A DNA stretch of 64,000 nt from Yarrowia lipolytica (GCF_001761485.1 NC_090775.1:2301001-2365000); one strand, 5' to 3'; shown: positions 20,457 through 32,136, counted from the stretch's first letter. A program made the numbers and translations. Notes: a model not told the origin generated them from the sequence alone.

Positions 20457-21836
20457 ATGTCTCAACTGCCCCCCTCTCCTGGATCTGACATTGTGCCTAT
20501 GGCTGCCACCGTGGAGCTGGAAAAGGAAAAGGAAGACGCCTCTGAGGAAGACGCCTTCAAGTCGGAAAAGTCTGAGCCGGAGGAGACTACCGAGCCTGTT
20601 CCCAACCCCATGGCCGGCTTGCCTCCACCAGATGTGGGACTCAAGGCCTGGCTGGCCTGTCTGGGAGCTTTCTGTGGCATCTACGCCTCCTTTGGATACA
20701 TTAACGTAGTCGGCATGTTCGAAGCCTTCTATCTCACTAACCAGCTCAGCAACTATTCTGCATCGACCGTTTCATGGATCACCTCCCTGCAAATCTTCCT
20801 TCTGGTGGCTGGAGGTCTGCTGTTTGGCCCCGTTGCCGAGCGATATGGACCCCGATACCTTGCCGGCGTGGGAACCTGTTTCGTCGTTCTCGGAGTCTTC
20901 ACCACCTCTGCATCTACAAAGTACTGGCACTTTCTGCTTGCCCAGGGTATCTGTACTTCGCTGGGAAACTCCATGCTGTACTACGCATCTCTTCTGGGTG
21001 TCTCCACCTGGTTCAAGGCCAAGCGAGGTTTCACCCTGGGTATTGCGGTTGCGGGCTCATCCATTGGAGGTCTGACTATGCCCTTCATGTTCTCCGAGCT
21101 CGAGCCTCGAATCGGCTTCCCCTGGACCGTGCGAGCCATTGGTTTTGTTCTGCTGGGCATGGCGCTCATCTGCACCGTCACCATCTCTTCTCGAATCCCC
21201 GCTAACCCCAAACTGCCTCTTCTGGACATCAAGAAGGATCTGATTGCGCCCTACAAAAATATGCACATCTGGCTGCTGACCGCTGGCATCTTCATGACCT
21301 TCTGGGGCTTGTTTGTGCCCATTGGATACATGTCTGTCCAGGGCCAGAGCAACGGCATGTCTCCCCGAGTCTCCTTCTACCTGATTTCCATTTATAATGG
21401 CTGCTCCGTGGTAGGACGAATTCTTCCTGGAATCATTGCTGACCACGTTGGAGGCTTTAACATGCACGCCTTCTGCACCATTCTGTGCTCCGTCTTCATC
21501 TTCGCGCTGTGGATTCCAGCACGAACCAACCCTCCCATCATCGCCTTTTCCGCTGTCTTCGGTATCATTTCAGGCTCTTCCATCTCCCTGTTCCCTGCCC
21601 TGGTCGGTATGGTGACTCCTGTCGCTGAGGTTGGCCGACGACTAGGCATGGTCTCCTTCTTCGTCGCCTTTGCCTGTCTGACCTGTATGCCCATCGCTGG
21701 TCAGATTCTGCTCAAGGACAACGGTTCGTTTGACGGCTGCCAGGCCTGGGCCGGAGTGTTCATGTTCTGTGGAGGTGTCACCATCTTCATCACGAAACTA
21801 ACCATTCCCGGAAAGACTTGGAAGTCTCGATTTTAG
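20457..21836 (+). CDS. MFS permease, monocarboxylate-transporter-like
   Basis: Major facilitator protein of 459 residues, start ACCATGTCT. An acidic N-terminal tail (1-60, many Glu and Lys) precedes about 12 membrane segments. The first is LKAWLACLGAFCGIYASFGYIN. The loop 2-3 motif GPVAERYGPRYLAG corresponds to MFS motif A, and the fourth-fifth segments carry GNSMLYYASLLGVSTWF and GFTLGIAVAGSSIGGL. That combination is typical of fungal members of the monocarboxylate-porter branch (Mch and Esbp6-like). The loop after the sixth segment is short, and the C-tail ends TWKSRF. Substrate cannot be read from sequence. The gene is flanked by two related Zn2Cys6 factors, which suggests regulated expression. 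Confidence 0.88.
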   Translation: MSQLPPSPGSDIVPMAATVELEKEKEDASEEDAFKSEKSEPEETTEPVPNPMAGLPPPDVGLKAWLACLGAFCGIYASFGYINVVGMFEAFYLTNQLSNYSASTVSWITSLQIFLLVAGGLLFGPVAERYGPRYLAGVGTCFVVLGVFTTSASTKYWHFLLAQGICTSLGNSMLYYASLLGVSTWFKAKRGFTLGIAVAGSSIGGLTMPFMFSELEPRIGFPWTVRAIGFVLLGMALICTVTISSRIPANPKLPLLDIKKDLIAPYKNMHIWLLTAGIFMTFWGLFVPIGYMSVQGQSNGMSPRVSFYLISIYNGCSVVGRILPGIIADHVGGFNMHAFCTILCSVFIFALWIPARTNPPIIAFSAVFGIISGSSISLFPALVGMVTPVAEVGRRLGMVSFFVAFACLTCMPIAGQILLKDNGSFDGCQAWAGVFMFCGGVTIFITKLTIPGKTWKSRF

Positions 21837-24800
21837 CATGGCAATGAGAAGGACAGCAGATTGAACGGCACTGGTAGTTCCAGGCTGCTCAATCTTGCAC
21901 AAGGATAATAGATGCTATACTCGGCGGAGCTAGCAGGTAGAATAATAATAAAAGATCATGATACCTACAAGTACAAGTAGCAAATTGAATGTACAGTGGT
22001 GAAGAGATGGAGACTGTCGTATATATAGTACAAGTACTTACAAGTGCACCTATCTACAAGTAGTGACAGCAAAATCACCCACTGACTCACTTACTCTTCA
22101 GTCCGCCTTACAGAGTATGTACAGTACATATATACCGTATCTTTCCGCGTGAACAATGTCACAGTAAATTCAAGGGTATGATACAAGTAGACAGTCGCCA
22201 GTAAACGGAATGGAACTACACCTCGGTAACCCAGATTAACCCTGAGATATATACAACTTCTTCTGCAGGGTGCACTATTAAGTCTGGACATACTTTCTTG
22301 TACAATACTGCCATCATTCAGTCCATTAATACGCCCCCACTAGCACTTACTCAACCACTCAACGCTCTCTGTTACTGGCCAATACATGCTACCGTACACT
22401 AACGCAACCGCTTAGTGTGTTTCCTTAGTTGTCGCAGTAGTGAAAAGGACTACTCTGTGATTCTGGAACCTGGCCAACATCCGGCAACAGCCTGAGAATG
22501 TGGTATAGAGCACGATCCTTTAGTTGGTATTTGCTATGGTATTGAACGAGCGACAGTATCACTCTGGACCCATCTTGGGGACAGGCCGTCCTCAGCTGGC
22601 TCATTGTATGTACAAGTACGTCGCTAGATGAAGTCCTACCCATTTTCCAGTAGCCTTTCTCAAACTTATATCCATCCCTATGCCCGTGTTTACTCACATG
22701 GCCGTGGTCCCCACACTTTCTGCTCCAGCAACCTCGCGTAAAGGGTCAGCTGAAACAGGTTTATCGTTAGAGTCGAAATGAAGCTCGTGGATTAGAGGTC
22801 GAGACAACCATCACGCGTCGAAGAGAGGCTGAGGTTTGGTCCGACCCCACCGTTCCTCTGTCGGCTTTCATTCTCCAACCAATGTAAACTTGACCCGATT
22901 CCCACCACATGTCACGTGCAGATCAGTCCTAGCCTCTATAACAAGCATCTGGTGCTTCCTGTGAAATCTTCCCTCGCTATTTGCTCTCACTTGCCCACCA
23001 TCCTTGCTCATCTTGCCTGGTGGAATGTACAGTCGGTACGCACTTCAAGGTTTCATTAAAGCAGGTTAAACCACAGCTAACCTTGTGTTTAATGATGCGG
23101 TGAGAATGTGCACCAAGTATACATGACGAATATCTGAAGTGCCACAACGGACCTAACAATGTCTGGCGACAACAAAAAATAGGCAGCACAAACGAGGTCA
23201 TCACGACTGACTAAGCACACTAATGACCCTTCAGATACAACCCCACTCAAGCTCCTCCAAACACTAATGCGCCGTGCGTCCCCACAGTACTCACCAAAGA
23301 GGAATAGTTACTGGGGTTTGTAGGTGTTTGAGCTAGAGTCTTACCCCTGGGAGAGCTTCGACGGTGCGTCTGCTACAGTACGAGTACAAGTGCGTCTGCT
23401 GCATAGTGTCTAAAAGAAAACGACAGATGAATTGACCGCCAGCGCGAGAACATGTTTTTTATGTTTTTTAGTGGATCGGTCCAATTTCACAAAGAATGAC
23501 GTCTGACACATGTCGCCAAGTGTGTCTGCTGCACCTGCGATGGGGTTAGAGAACAAGGAACGACGGACAAGCGACCTCTCGTACTCGTACTCGAACATAC
23601 AATGTTCCGAACACGCGCGGAATCTGTGCCTCTTTTGTCTCTCTCTGTTGTCAGTCGTGTCTCCCATATGACCAAATCTGAGTTGATAGTGAGCGACACC
23701 TGGAGCTTACGCTTTTCGAGCTTAGTCGAAATACAGGTTTTTCTCGACACGCTAGACTGAGCTTGTTTCACAGCCAGTGCGGAATGTAATAAAGAGCCAT
23801 CTTGTGTGGTCGAGATAGAGGTACAGTAAAATGCAGAAAAAGAAAACCGTCAACGAGGTCGAAAAGGGCAATCTGGGCGGACCCCCTCGGAATAGGGCCG
23901 GGCTGCAGAAGGGTCGGAAAAACGGCTTCTTCTTCGGATAATTGATCCGACAGCTTCCTCCAGTGTTCGGTGGTCCCTGGAGCAGCACATTGTGCAGCCC
24001 AAGTGCACGTCTGCAGAGTTGTGCTTTCCCTATCGGCTTCTTTCCGGCACGCCCAAGGAAATACGGCTGCTATATGAGTTGAAATTTGGAAACAGATGTG
24101 GTGAGATTTCGCAGCAGTCGTCTTTTAATCAGCTCCGTTCATTCAACCACAGCATTGGTGCAATTCCAAGAGCCGTAGGGTCTACAGTATGTACTGCTCA
24201 TCTCTTGGATGTGCCACCGGAAGCATCGGACTCACCAAACTCACATCGATACCAATGACAATCTCTGATCTTGAGTTTGAACGTTGAGTATATCAGGTGA
24301 TGTCACACATGACGGTAGGCCTATTCGGAGACCACGGCTGTAGTCGTCTCGGCTTGGGGAGTCGGCTGGTTGTTTCCAAAACATGTTGGGACCACTGCAT
24401 CGCCATCTACAGCTCCGATCGCGTCCCAGATCGAGAAAAGGTTCCATTTAACGAAGCAGAGATATCTAAGCAAAAAGACAACCTCATGGCTTCCTTTACG
24501 CTTCCGTTGCATTTCCACATAGGGCTAATTCGGATGGCTTCCAAGGGTGCGGGAGCCCAAACTATACTGGTGGGCCACCTAGGATGGGGAAAGTAGCTAC
24601 TTCTAGTGCGAGAGACGCGGCTGGAGCCGAGGTTGGTGCTAAACTGAGAGAATCGAAATTGAAATCAAATCTCGAACGCGACTTGGCCTTTCTGCCGCTG
24701 CTCTCGGGCCAGAGGCCCCCCAGCACACGCCGTTGTGGTCCTTGTAGTTGCTGCATTCAGGCTCTCCCATCACACAATCCACCATCCCAGCGTATCGAAA

Positions 24801-26066
24801 GGCAAATTAAATGCCGCATGCGTTGGTGAAACAGCTGGGAATACGGTCTCACGGAAGCACGGCGACTGAACTGCTGTGCTGGAGGAGAGGTGCTGACCGA
24901 GTGCTGGTGTGGATGTCTTGTCTGCCAGCCTCGATCTCACATCTGTGGCGTGCACCACGCATGTCGTATATACTGTTGCAATGGCCTGGCTCGTCTCACG
25001 GCTTCTGCAGAAAGTCGACCTTTGGACTAGCAAACATGATATTCAAGACTGCACCATAGTGGCACTTGTATCCTAACTAGTGCGTTGAGGAAGACACTAT
25101 GTAGTCTCTGTCTTTGCACACCCGGGCCGATAGCCGATGAGGCTCGCTCGCTCTCCCTCTCTCGCTCTCGATGGTGGATGTGAGCCAACGGCGACCGGCG
25201 AGTTTGGCGACACAGCCTCGGCCTCGTGTGCCAGCCCAACTCAACTCTACCTGCTTTCATTTATCTGAACGGTAAAGGGCGAAATGAAAAAAGAGCAAAA
25301 CGGAATACAACAAAAGGTCCGGTCGCTACTTACCGCTTAAAGGGCTCCTTGCAGCCCTCATGTGCACTTGACTTTGCGGTAAAAGTTTGCGCTTGAAAAC
25401 AGAGCTACATGTGCCAGGTGCTGGGTAGGGGGTGGCAATGTAGCGTGCCGAGACGTGGGTCGGTTCTAATGGCGTGCACGCTCCCCGCGGTGACCGCGTG
25501 TGGATGTCTGTGCGACCTTCCTTTCTCTTTCTTCCATTTCCATGCGAAAATCGTAGCTTTATCAGCCGTCCTATACCTCTTTCTGGTGTTACAGTGGTTA
25601 ACCTTGAGTGCTCGACATTGTCTCTTGTATTTTGTTTGTTTTAAACTCAGCATGTCATAAATAGCGCACAAAAAAGGTGTTAGCGACAGGTCTTAGATAC
25701 GAGCGTGTGGTTGTGAGTGTGAAGGGGCTAGCCGCCCGTTCGACTTATTTTTTTGGACGCAAAAGCAACACACGCACATCCTGCGGAAACCTGGGAATCT
25801 CCCCGTGCCCCCCACGGCCACCCAGTCACCCCATTTATACCCACCTTACTTTGGGTCAAGAAAAGATCGACAGAGTTTTGCTCTCTCAAACTTACCCCGC
25901 TGCTTTACGCTAATTTAGATTAGCGCATGTGCAGTCGAGTCGAGACCGTTTGGTCTACGTCATGATCGTGACTTGACTTGTCGATAATTGCACCACCGTC
26001 TCTTGCAACACAAAACCTCGCCCATACCTCTCCTGGCGTTAGTCGTGCCCCGCACCCGCAGCATCC
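21837..26066. other. 4.2-kb gene-free region
   Basis: The longest stretch without a supportable gene. It includes the permease 3' flank, with TACAAGTAC repeats near 21970-22065, and the upstream region of the large zinc-cluster gene. Several open frames of 60-100 codons exist on both strands, but none has a recognisable domain or a good splice extension. Possible contents are a long regulatory region, a non-coding transcript or a decayed gene; the sequence does not decide. Confidence 0.45.
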
Positions 26067-29000
26067 ATGAACGACTTTGAAGACGACCAGAAACATAAGG
26101 CAAGAACCGAGCCCTCGGGCCAGCCGCCCAAGAAACGGTCAAGAGTCACATTTTCGTGTCTTATTTGCCGTAAACGAAAGATGAAGTGCGACCGCAATCT
26201 GCCGTGCTCCACCTGCAAGGCCGCCAACGCCGCCCATCTCTGTCGCTATGACATGAACCGCAGCGCGTCGCCCCAGGACAGAGACATGCCCATCCCCAGC
26301 GACGAGTCCATGGTGGCACCAACGAGCGCTCCTGGAGGAGGAAGCGCGGCCAACTCGGGCTCCAAGAAGCCCCGTGGCCGGCCCAAGAAGTCTGTCGCCG
26401 AGCTCACCAAGATGCACCAGCAACTGCTGGAACAGAACGAGCTCAAGGGCGAGACCAAAGAGCTGAAGGACGTGGTCAAGCAGGAGTTCCAGTCTCTTCC
26501 TCCCCAGCAACAGCAACACATCCCCCAACAGCAGCAGCAGCAGCAGCAGCACCAACAGCAACAAACCATGCGACATGTCCCCCAGCAACAGCAACAGCAC
26601 ATGCCCCAGCAAGCACATCAACAACAGCAGTTCCACGCGCTCAACCAACATCAACACCAGCACCTGCAACAGCAGCACCACGCTCAGCAGCATCACAAGC
26701 CCAACGGCCTAACCATCAATACAAACGACCCTGCTACGCCCGTCAACCAAGCGGTGCGAAAATCGTCCGCAGCCTCAGCCACTCCGGGCAGAACGCCCCC
26801 CAACGAAAACTCGCCTCGACGTGGATCGGCCAAGAAACACCTGCCGCCGATCGGAGATACGCCCTCGCCGTCCATGTCGTCGCCGTCCTCCGCATTCAAA
26901 TCGTCGGCTGACATGCTGCACCAGGTGGTCACCCGGACCGCCACAGACACCAAATATATTGGCATTTCGTCGAAATTCTCGCTGTGCATGAAGCCCGCGC
27001 GCCAGCAGTTGTTTGGACCCTTCTCGTCCATGTCCTTCTTTTCGGAAAACGAGCACCTGCAGCGGTTCTCCAAACAGGTGTACGAGGCCAAGAAACAAAA
27101 CTACATCAAGGACAAGAACGCACCTGTACTTATGCGCCACAAAAACATATTTACCGACTTGCCGCAAAAGTACCGGGTCGGCCGAGGCTCGTTTGTAGGG
27201 GCTGGCAGCCATTACGGAGGCACCAGTGCGCCGGGAAGCACAAACAGCCACGCCAATGGCGGCGGTGCTTTCAATGCGGCTGCGTCGCCCATGGACAAGA
27301 CTCCGGCCTCCACCTCGTCATCTTGCTCGACCATGGACTGTGGAGACATTTCCAAGTCTTTCCCATTTGACTCGCCGAACGGTATCTACGAGGTACTGGA
27401 GCTAGTCCCTCCCAAGCCCCTGACGTACTTTCTGGTCGACAAGTATATGAACTCGGTCAACCGGTTCTTCTACACGGTCATTCCCAAATCCTTCTACGAG
27501 TGTCTCGACGAGTTTTTCATCCAGAAGCAGCGCATTCTGAACCGAGAGATCCCCGCCACTGTCAAGACTGTCGATCTGCGACAGGTGGCCCAGATTTTGC
27601 TGATTCTGCGTCTGGCTCGAATTACGCTCCCTTTTGACTGGGTGGTTCCCGAGTACCTGGTAGGTGGCAACTCTAACAGCACAACTGGCGGTTCAAACAA
27701 TGACGGCTCCTCCGCCTCGTCTCCTCCTGCCTCGGCAGACACCTCGGACGTGTACCTTGGAGCCGGGCTTTCTCAGATTGCCGAAAACTGCCTCAACCAC
27801 ATCGGCTATCTGCGAAAGGCCAACCTGCGGGTACTCCAGGTGCTATGTTTGCTCAAAATCACGGCCATGTGCGATCCCGACGCCGGCGACTCGGCCGACG
27901 GCTGCGACTCGTGCAACCTCACCGGTCTGATCATCCAGATCTCAATCTCTATGGGGCTGCATATGGACCCCAGCCACTTCTCCAAGGTGTCCCCAACCAT
28001 TGCTCATCTGTGGAGAATGCTGTTTGGTTTCATTGTCACTCTGGACGCCCATCGATCCATGGAGCTGGCTCTGCCTCCCTCTCTGCCTCTGGAGTGTTCG
28101 GATACCGACATTCTGTTCGAGCGACACTCTCTGCCCGATGACCTGCTGTCACCCGGCGAGGAGCAGCACATTTACCATCGACGAAAGCAGCTGCGATGGG
28201 CCTTCATTTCTCTAGATGTGGTTCGGGGACTGCTGCGAACAACAGTGCATGTTACTCCCGATGGAATGGGCACCTCTCCACAGGCCATGGGCAAGGAGTA
28301 CTTCGATGCCATTGAGCGCAAGCTGGAAGCATTTGAGAACGACATGAACCCTTACTACGAGGAGATCCTGTCGGCTCTACAGGCACCCGAGTCCCGAGAC
28401 AGCGACTACCGCACCGTGGACGGCCATGCTGCCGCCCAGCGGCTGTCTCTGTACATGACACTAGTGCGTCTCCGTCTTGGCTACTACCTGTGTGCCGGCA
28501 ACTTTATGGACGCCGCCGAGGTCAAGACCAAGGTGGTTACGTGTGCTCTTAAGATGTGCGATATCATGCAGGCTGCTATGGAGCGACCTCATCTCTTCTC
28601 TGGGTTCATGTGGTATGTGCATTTCGTCAACCTGCGAAACTTCACCTTCTCGTTTGGTACTTGCATTTCTGCATACCTGAACGAGATCAACACTCGACGA
28701 GCCGAGCGCGACATGCCCATCATTACTCCTGCCGTCAACCGAAAGTACAATGACATGACGTTTGACTATTCGCCCGACAAGATCCGAGATCCCAAGCGGT
28801 TGATTCAGGCTGCCATCAGAACTCACCGATGGGTCCGATCTCTTTCGCAGCGGTACTATGTTGCCTGGAAGTGTCATGCCGTCATTGTCGGTCTTCTTCG
28901 AGGTGCTCGTCTGGAGGTTCTCGCCCAGTACATTGACGCTCAAGAGTACAAGCGGCTGGAGAAGGAGGGCCACCGGGACAACACGTTTGTGGGTCCTTAC

Positions 29001-29492
29001 GCGCCTCAAATGCGAGAGCCCACAACCATGTCGGTTACCAAAAACGACTGGGGTCGAGACATCACGTCGGAGAACTACGACCGAGAGCAGAGCGAACTTC
29101 GAGCTGCCGAGGAGCGTGCCAACCGCCAAGGTCAAGGCCCGGAGTCTATGTCTGCTCCTGCAGCGCAGTCTCAGGACCAGATTGGCCAGGGCAACCAGCA
29201 GCAGCAGATGGAGTGGCAGGGTGACAACAACATGTTTCAGAACAACGGTCTGATGGAGCCTCCCTTTCTAGAGGACCCGATCATTGACGACCCCACCTTT
29301 GATACCCTGGGCTCGACTCTGGGGCTTCCGTCGCTTATTGCCGAAGAGTGGGCCAACATTGAGGACTCGCTCTTTGATGATCTTAACTCGTCGCGGTTCT
29401 ACATGTCCATGGACCAGAATTTTAACAACACCTCCACCGCCACTGACAACTATGAGGTAACTTCGCCCTCCCAGATAGTCGGATTCTTCTAG
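26067..29492 (+). CDS. Large Zn2Cys6 transcription factor with Gln/His-rich tract
   Basis: Regulator of 1141 residues. The zinc cluster lies at the extreme N-terminus, with Cys at 31, 34, 41, 47, 50 and 59: the same spacing as the factor at 15611. KKRSR precedes it and an AT-hook-like KKPRGRPKKS follows near residue 100. Residues 147-210 are almost all Gln and His. The middle region carries DKYMNSVNRFFYTVIPKSFY, NLTGLIIQISISMGLHMDP, LWRMLFGFIVTLDAHRSMEL and YVAWKCHAVIVGLLRGARLE, parallel to the other factor. The last 150 residues are Gln/Asp/Asn-rich and may activate transcription. Targets are unknown; the nearby permease is the obvious candidate. Confidence 0.88.
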   Translation: MNDFEDDQKHKARTEPSGQPPKKRSRVTFSCLICRKRKMKCDRNLPCSTCKAANAAHLCRYDMNRSASPQDRDMPIPSDESMVAPTSAPGGGSAANSGSKKPRGRPKKSVAELTKMHQQLLEQNELKGETKELKDVVKQEFQSLPPQQQQHIPQQQQQQQQHQQQQTMRHVPQQQQQHMPQQAHQQQQFHALNQHQHQHLQQQHHAQQHHKPNGLTINTNDPATPVNQAVRKSSAASATPGRTPPNENSPRRGSAKKHLPPIGDTPSPSMSSPSSAFKSSADMLHQVVTRTATDTKYIGISSKFSLCMKPARQQLFGPFSSMSFFSENEHLQRFSKQVYEAKKQNYIKDKNAPVLMRHKNIFTDLPQKYRVGRGSFVGAGSHYGGTSAPGSTNSHANGGGAFNAAASPMDKTPASTSSSCSTMDCGDISKSFPFDSPNGIYEVLELVPPKPLTYFLVDKYMNSVNRFFYTVIPKSFYECLDEFFIQKQRILNREIPATVKTVDLRQVAQILLILRLARITLPFDWVVPEYLVGGNSNSTTGGSNNDGSSASSPPASADTSDVYLGAGLSQIAENCLNHIGYLRKANLRVLQVLCLLKITAMCDPDAGDSADGCDSCNLTGLIIQISISMGLHMDPSHFSKVSPTIAHLWRMLFGFIVTLDAHRSMELALPPSLPLECSDTDILFERHSLPDDLLSPGEEQHIYHRRKQLRWAFISLDVVRGLLRTTVHVTPDGMGTSPQAMGKEYFDAIERKLEAFENDMNPYYEEILSALQAPESRDSDYRTVDGHAAAQRLSLYMTLVRLRLGYYLCAGNFMDAAEVKTKVVTCALKMCDIMQAAMERPHLFSGFMWYVHFVNLRNFTFSFGTCISAYLNEINTRRAERDMPIITPAVNRKYNDMTFDYSPDKIRDPKRLIQAAIRTHRWVRSLSQRYYVAWKCHAVIVGLLRGARLEVLAQYIDAQEYKRLEKEGHRDNTFVGPYAPQMREPTTMSVTKNDWGRDITSENYDREQSELRAAEERANRQGQGPESMSAPAAQSQDQIGQGNQQQQMEWQGDNNMFQNNGLMEPPFLEDPIIDDPTFDTLGSTLGLPSLIAEEWANIEDSLFDDLNSSRFYMSMDQNFNNTSTATDNYEVTSPSQIVGFF
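26505..26696 (+). repeat. CAG/CAA/CAC coding repeat (Gln/His tract)
   Basis: In-frame run coding residues 147-210 of the zinc-cluster factor: blocks of 3-8 Gln separated by His, Pro, Ala and Met. CAG and CAA are mixed, so it is not a pure trinucleotide array, but length variation between strains is likely. Confidence 0.9.
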
Positions 29493-31269
29493 TTGATTGG
29501 TGGTTATTTATTTGTACAGTAATGTGATAATAGACAATTGAACATGTTATTGTATTGTATACACTTGTAGCTACTGTAGTGTAGAAACTGACGATCACTG
29601 TTTCGTAATAGACTACGTTTTAAGCAGTCAGTTATTGATGATGGGTACTTCCAAAGAGGTATAGTAATGGACTTCATTAATTGGTGGTTAAGAGAAATCA
29701 AATGCCTCATTATTCAAGTGCAGCACCCACTGATAGCCAAGACATTGAAGCTATTAATCGTCATGTAAACCCTGGCGTGAAAGGCTCTCCAGCCCCCCGG
29801 CTATCGATACATGTCCGTTAAAATCCGTCCTTGTATTTAGTTTCATTTTATCGACGACATTTGCGCGCATGCGCTATCTAAAGGCTACAAGCACAGTATA
29901 TACGAGTACAAGCAGCTGCAATCCAGTATACAGTCGGCACAACCTTCACGTGTGAGCGGGCTGAACCGGTGGAGACAGCTGCTGAAAAGTGGAGCGAGTG
30001 CAGAGACTTTGGCCGCCGGTGGCGATAGTGAATTATGTGCAGCTACACTGTGTGCACGGCCCGTACGGGGAGACCGTATACCTTGCCTGTGAGCGATTTA
30101 CACATGCAGTGAGATAACACTGGCGGAAGTACGAGCTGTATGGAAGACAAGCTAACTGGTAGCTACCAGTACGTAGTACGAGTACTTGTAGCGATTAGCT
30201 GAAACAGCCAAGTGAATTGAAGTAAAACCACGTGTCAAACAACCCCCTGGTCAAACAGTTTTACCCCCACGTTTCCAACACATCTTATACAGAAAGCTCA
30301 AAGTTGCACGTTCCGGACGAGCCGATGCACGTTAATCGGCCAATGGTGATCCAGAGCCGTGGACGTTTGGGTTGTGTGGAGATGTCAGCTGGGGATGGAA
30401 GTGAGCTTGTGCCATGAGCTTGATAATTGTGCAATGCGTGGTTTACGACGGTTCGGTAGTTATCGACTAATTGGGCGGTTGCCGTTGGACTGATCTAGTG
30501 GTTGGTGATAATCAAGATAGTCATGTCAAGATGAGAAAATTTTTGGAAGTGCAGGTAGAAAGGGCAAGTTCGATTGTACATGATGTAATCGTTCAATGGC
30601 TTGTCGAACCAACGAGCCCACTGTACAGCCAACAGCTACCTCACATCTGTTCACTCGCCAGCCTCTTGTACAGTCCTTACCTCATACAAGCACCATATAC
30701 GTGTAGACATGCTACAAGCACGGAACAAAAGAGGCAATCAGTGGTATCCTGTATAAGGACAGGTACAGTATACAGGCACAGTGAGTATCCTTTATCATTA
30801 CAGTATATACAGTACAAATACCATAGATGTTTACGATCCATAAGAAGCTATGCCGTTGCATCTCACACCGTATGTTTTTTATCCTCCCTTTCGGTATCTT
30901 CCCCGAAGTCGACTTTTGTATATGCCGAAGAAACCCAGAACGCGACAGTTCCTTGTCCTCTGCTTCCTTTTTCATTCCACCGATCCCTGACCCTATCTCT
31001 TCCCTCCTTCCCCTGAAAGCTACAGTTGTCATGTATCTCTGTAACACCTATATATAGATGCCGTAACAGTCTGCCGAAATACGAACGTTTCACAGCTTGA
31101 CATTACGAGCCTCACTCCTACCACAGTTTCATTTTCATTTTCAATGTTCCATTCCCATAAATATCTATATATCCTTGACGTGTACACATCATGCCGAGAC
31201 TTCCTATCTCAATCCTTCTCTTCTCTCCTTCTTAATTGTCCTCATCCTTCATTATGCTGATTCCAATAA
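29493..31269. other. convergent intergenic region, 1.8 kb
   Basis: 3' flanks of the zinc-cluster gene and KRE9. Open frames such as 30471-31016 on the plus strand and 30712-31047 on the minus strand overlap each other and lack recognisable domains. TACAAGTA-type half-sites occur near 30180. No RNA gene is seen. Confidence 0.5.
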
Positions 31270-32136
31270 CTAACTGCTTCGGGTTTTGGGAGCAAGCCAT
31301 TCGTCGGTGTCGAACCATCGCTTCTTGTGCTGTGTGTTGGCTTGGTCCGAGTGGTGTTCCACGGTGGGCATGGGGCTAGGAGTGGCTCGGCTCTTGGCCG
31401 AAGCGGCGTACCATCCAAGAGCAGAAGGGTAGGGCGCAGGAGGAGCCATGTTGGTGGCAGAGCCTCGAGAGTACGACCAACCAGGAGTATCGGTGGAAGT
31501 ACATTTGGGAGGAGGTGCAAAGCTCAGGAAAGGTGTGTAGCTGGAGGTGGGGAACCGCTGAGACATGCTCTTAGCGGTGATGGTAGAGCCAGGCTGCATC
31601 TGCATGGGAGCGTACTTGATGGTTCCGGATTGCTCGCCGTAGGGCACGGTATGGGAGGCCATCAGGTCACCCTGGGCCTTCTCAGACAAGTCGGAAATTT
31701 GCTTAGCAGGGGGTTGTCCGGGGTCTTCTTGAAGAGCCTTGGTGGCGCCAGAAAGGCCGGTCATCTCAAACCAGTTGGTGTAGTGGATGGTGTAACCTCC
31801 GTTGGCCAGCAACGCGTACAGCTGAATGGTGTAGTAACCGTTTCCGCCGGCAGAGGCAGGGATAGTAACCGACACCGAGTCGGAGTCGGGAGTAATACCG
31901 TCCTTGAGCTTGAGACCCTGCGGGTTGAGGTCTGTGTTACTGGTTCCGGTGACCAGGGTCACTGTGATGCCCTTGAGGTCGTCCAGAGGCGGCTTGTCTC
32001 CGTCGTCTTCCCACGACACTTTGATAGTGTCACCGGCCTTGAAAGACTGGCCGAGTTTAGGAGATGTGATGGAGATGTCGGCGACGACAAAAGTCGCCAG
32101 CCAGAGCAGCACGAGCTGGGGCAGAAGGTGCAGCAT
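31270..32136 (-). CDS. KRE9: Kre9/Knh1-family cell-wall beta-1,6-glucan protein
   Basis: Secreted O-mannosylated protein needed for beta-1,6-glucan assembly in yeast walls. The product has 288 residues (S. cerevisiae Kre9 has 276). It opens with a signal peptide (about 1-19, MLHLLPQLVLLWLATFVVA). The N-terminal Kre9/Knh1 domain follows: ITSPKLGQSFKAGDTIKVSW, VTLVTGTSN, then GYYTIQLYA and GGYTIHYTNWFEMTG. The C-terminal family domain starts near residue 165 (SHTVPYGEQSGTIKYAPMQ) and continues through SYTPFLSFAPPPKCTSTDTPG. The basic C-terminal KKRW is also a family feature. No GPI signal is seen. It could equally be named KNH1. Confidence 0.87.
   Translation of the reverse strand: MLHLLPQLVLLWLATFVVADISITSPKLGQSFKAGDTIKVSWEDDGDKPPLDDLKGITVTLVTGTSNTDLNPQGLKLKDGITPDSDSVSVTIPASAGGNGYYTIQLYALLANGGYTIHYTNWFEMTGLSGATKALQEDPGQPPAKQISDLSEKAQGDLMASHTVPYGEQSGTIKYAPMQMQPGSTITAKSMSQRFPTSSYTPFLSFAPPPKCTSTDTPGWSYSRGSATNMAPPAPYPSALGWYAASAKSRATPSPMPTVEHHSDQANTQHKKRWFDTDEWLAPKTRSS

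Noticed and set aside
30471-31016. 181-codon open frame
   Set aside because: No good start context, overlaps another frame on the opposite strand, and the translation has no domain and is Cys/Ser/Tyr-rich like random AT-rich DNA.
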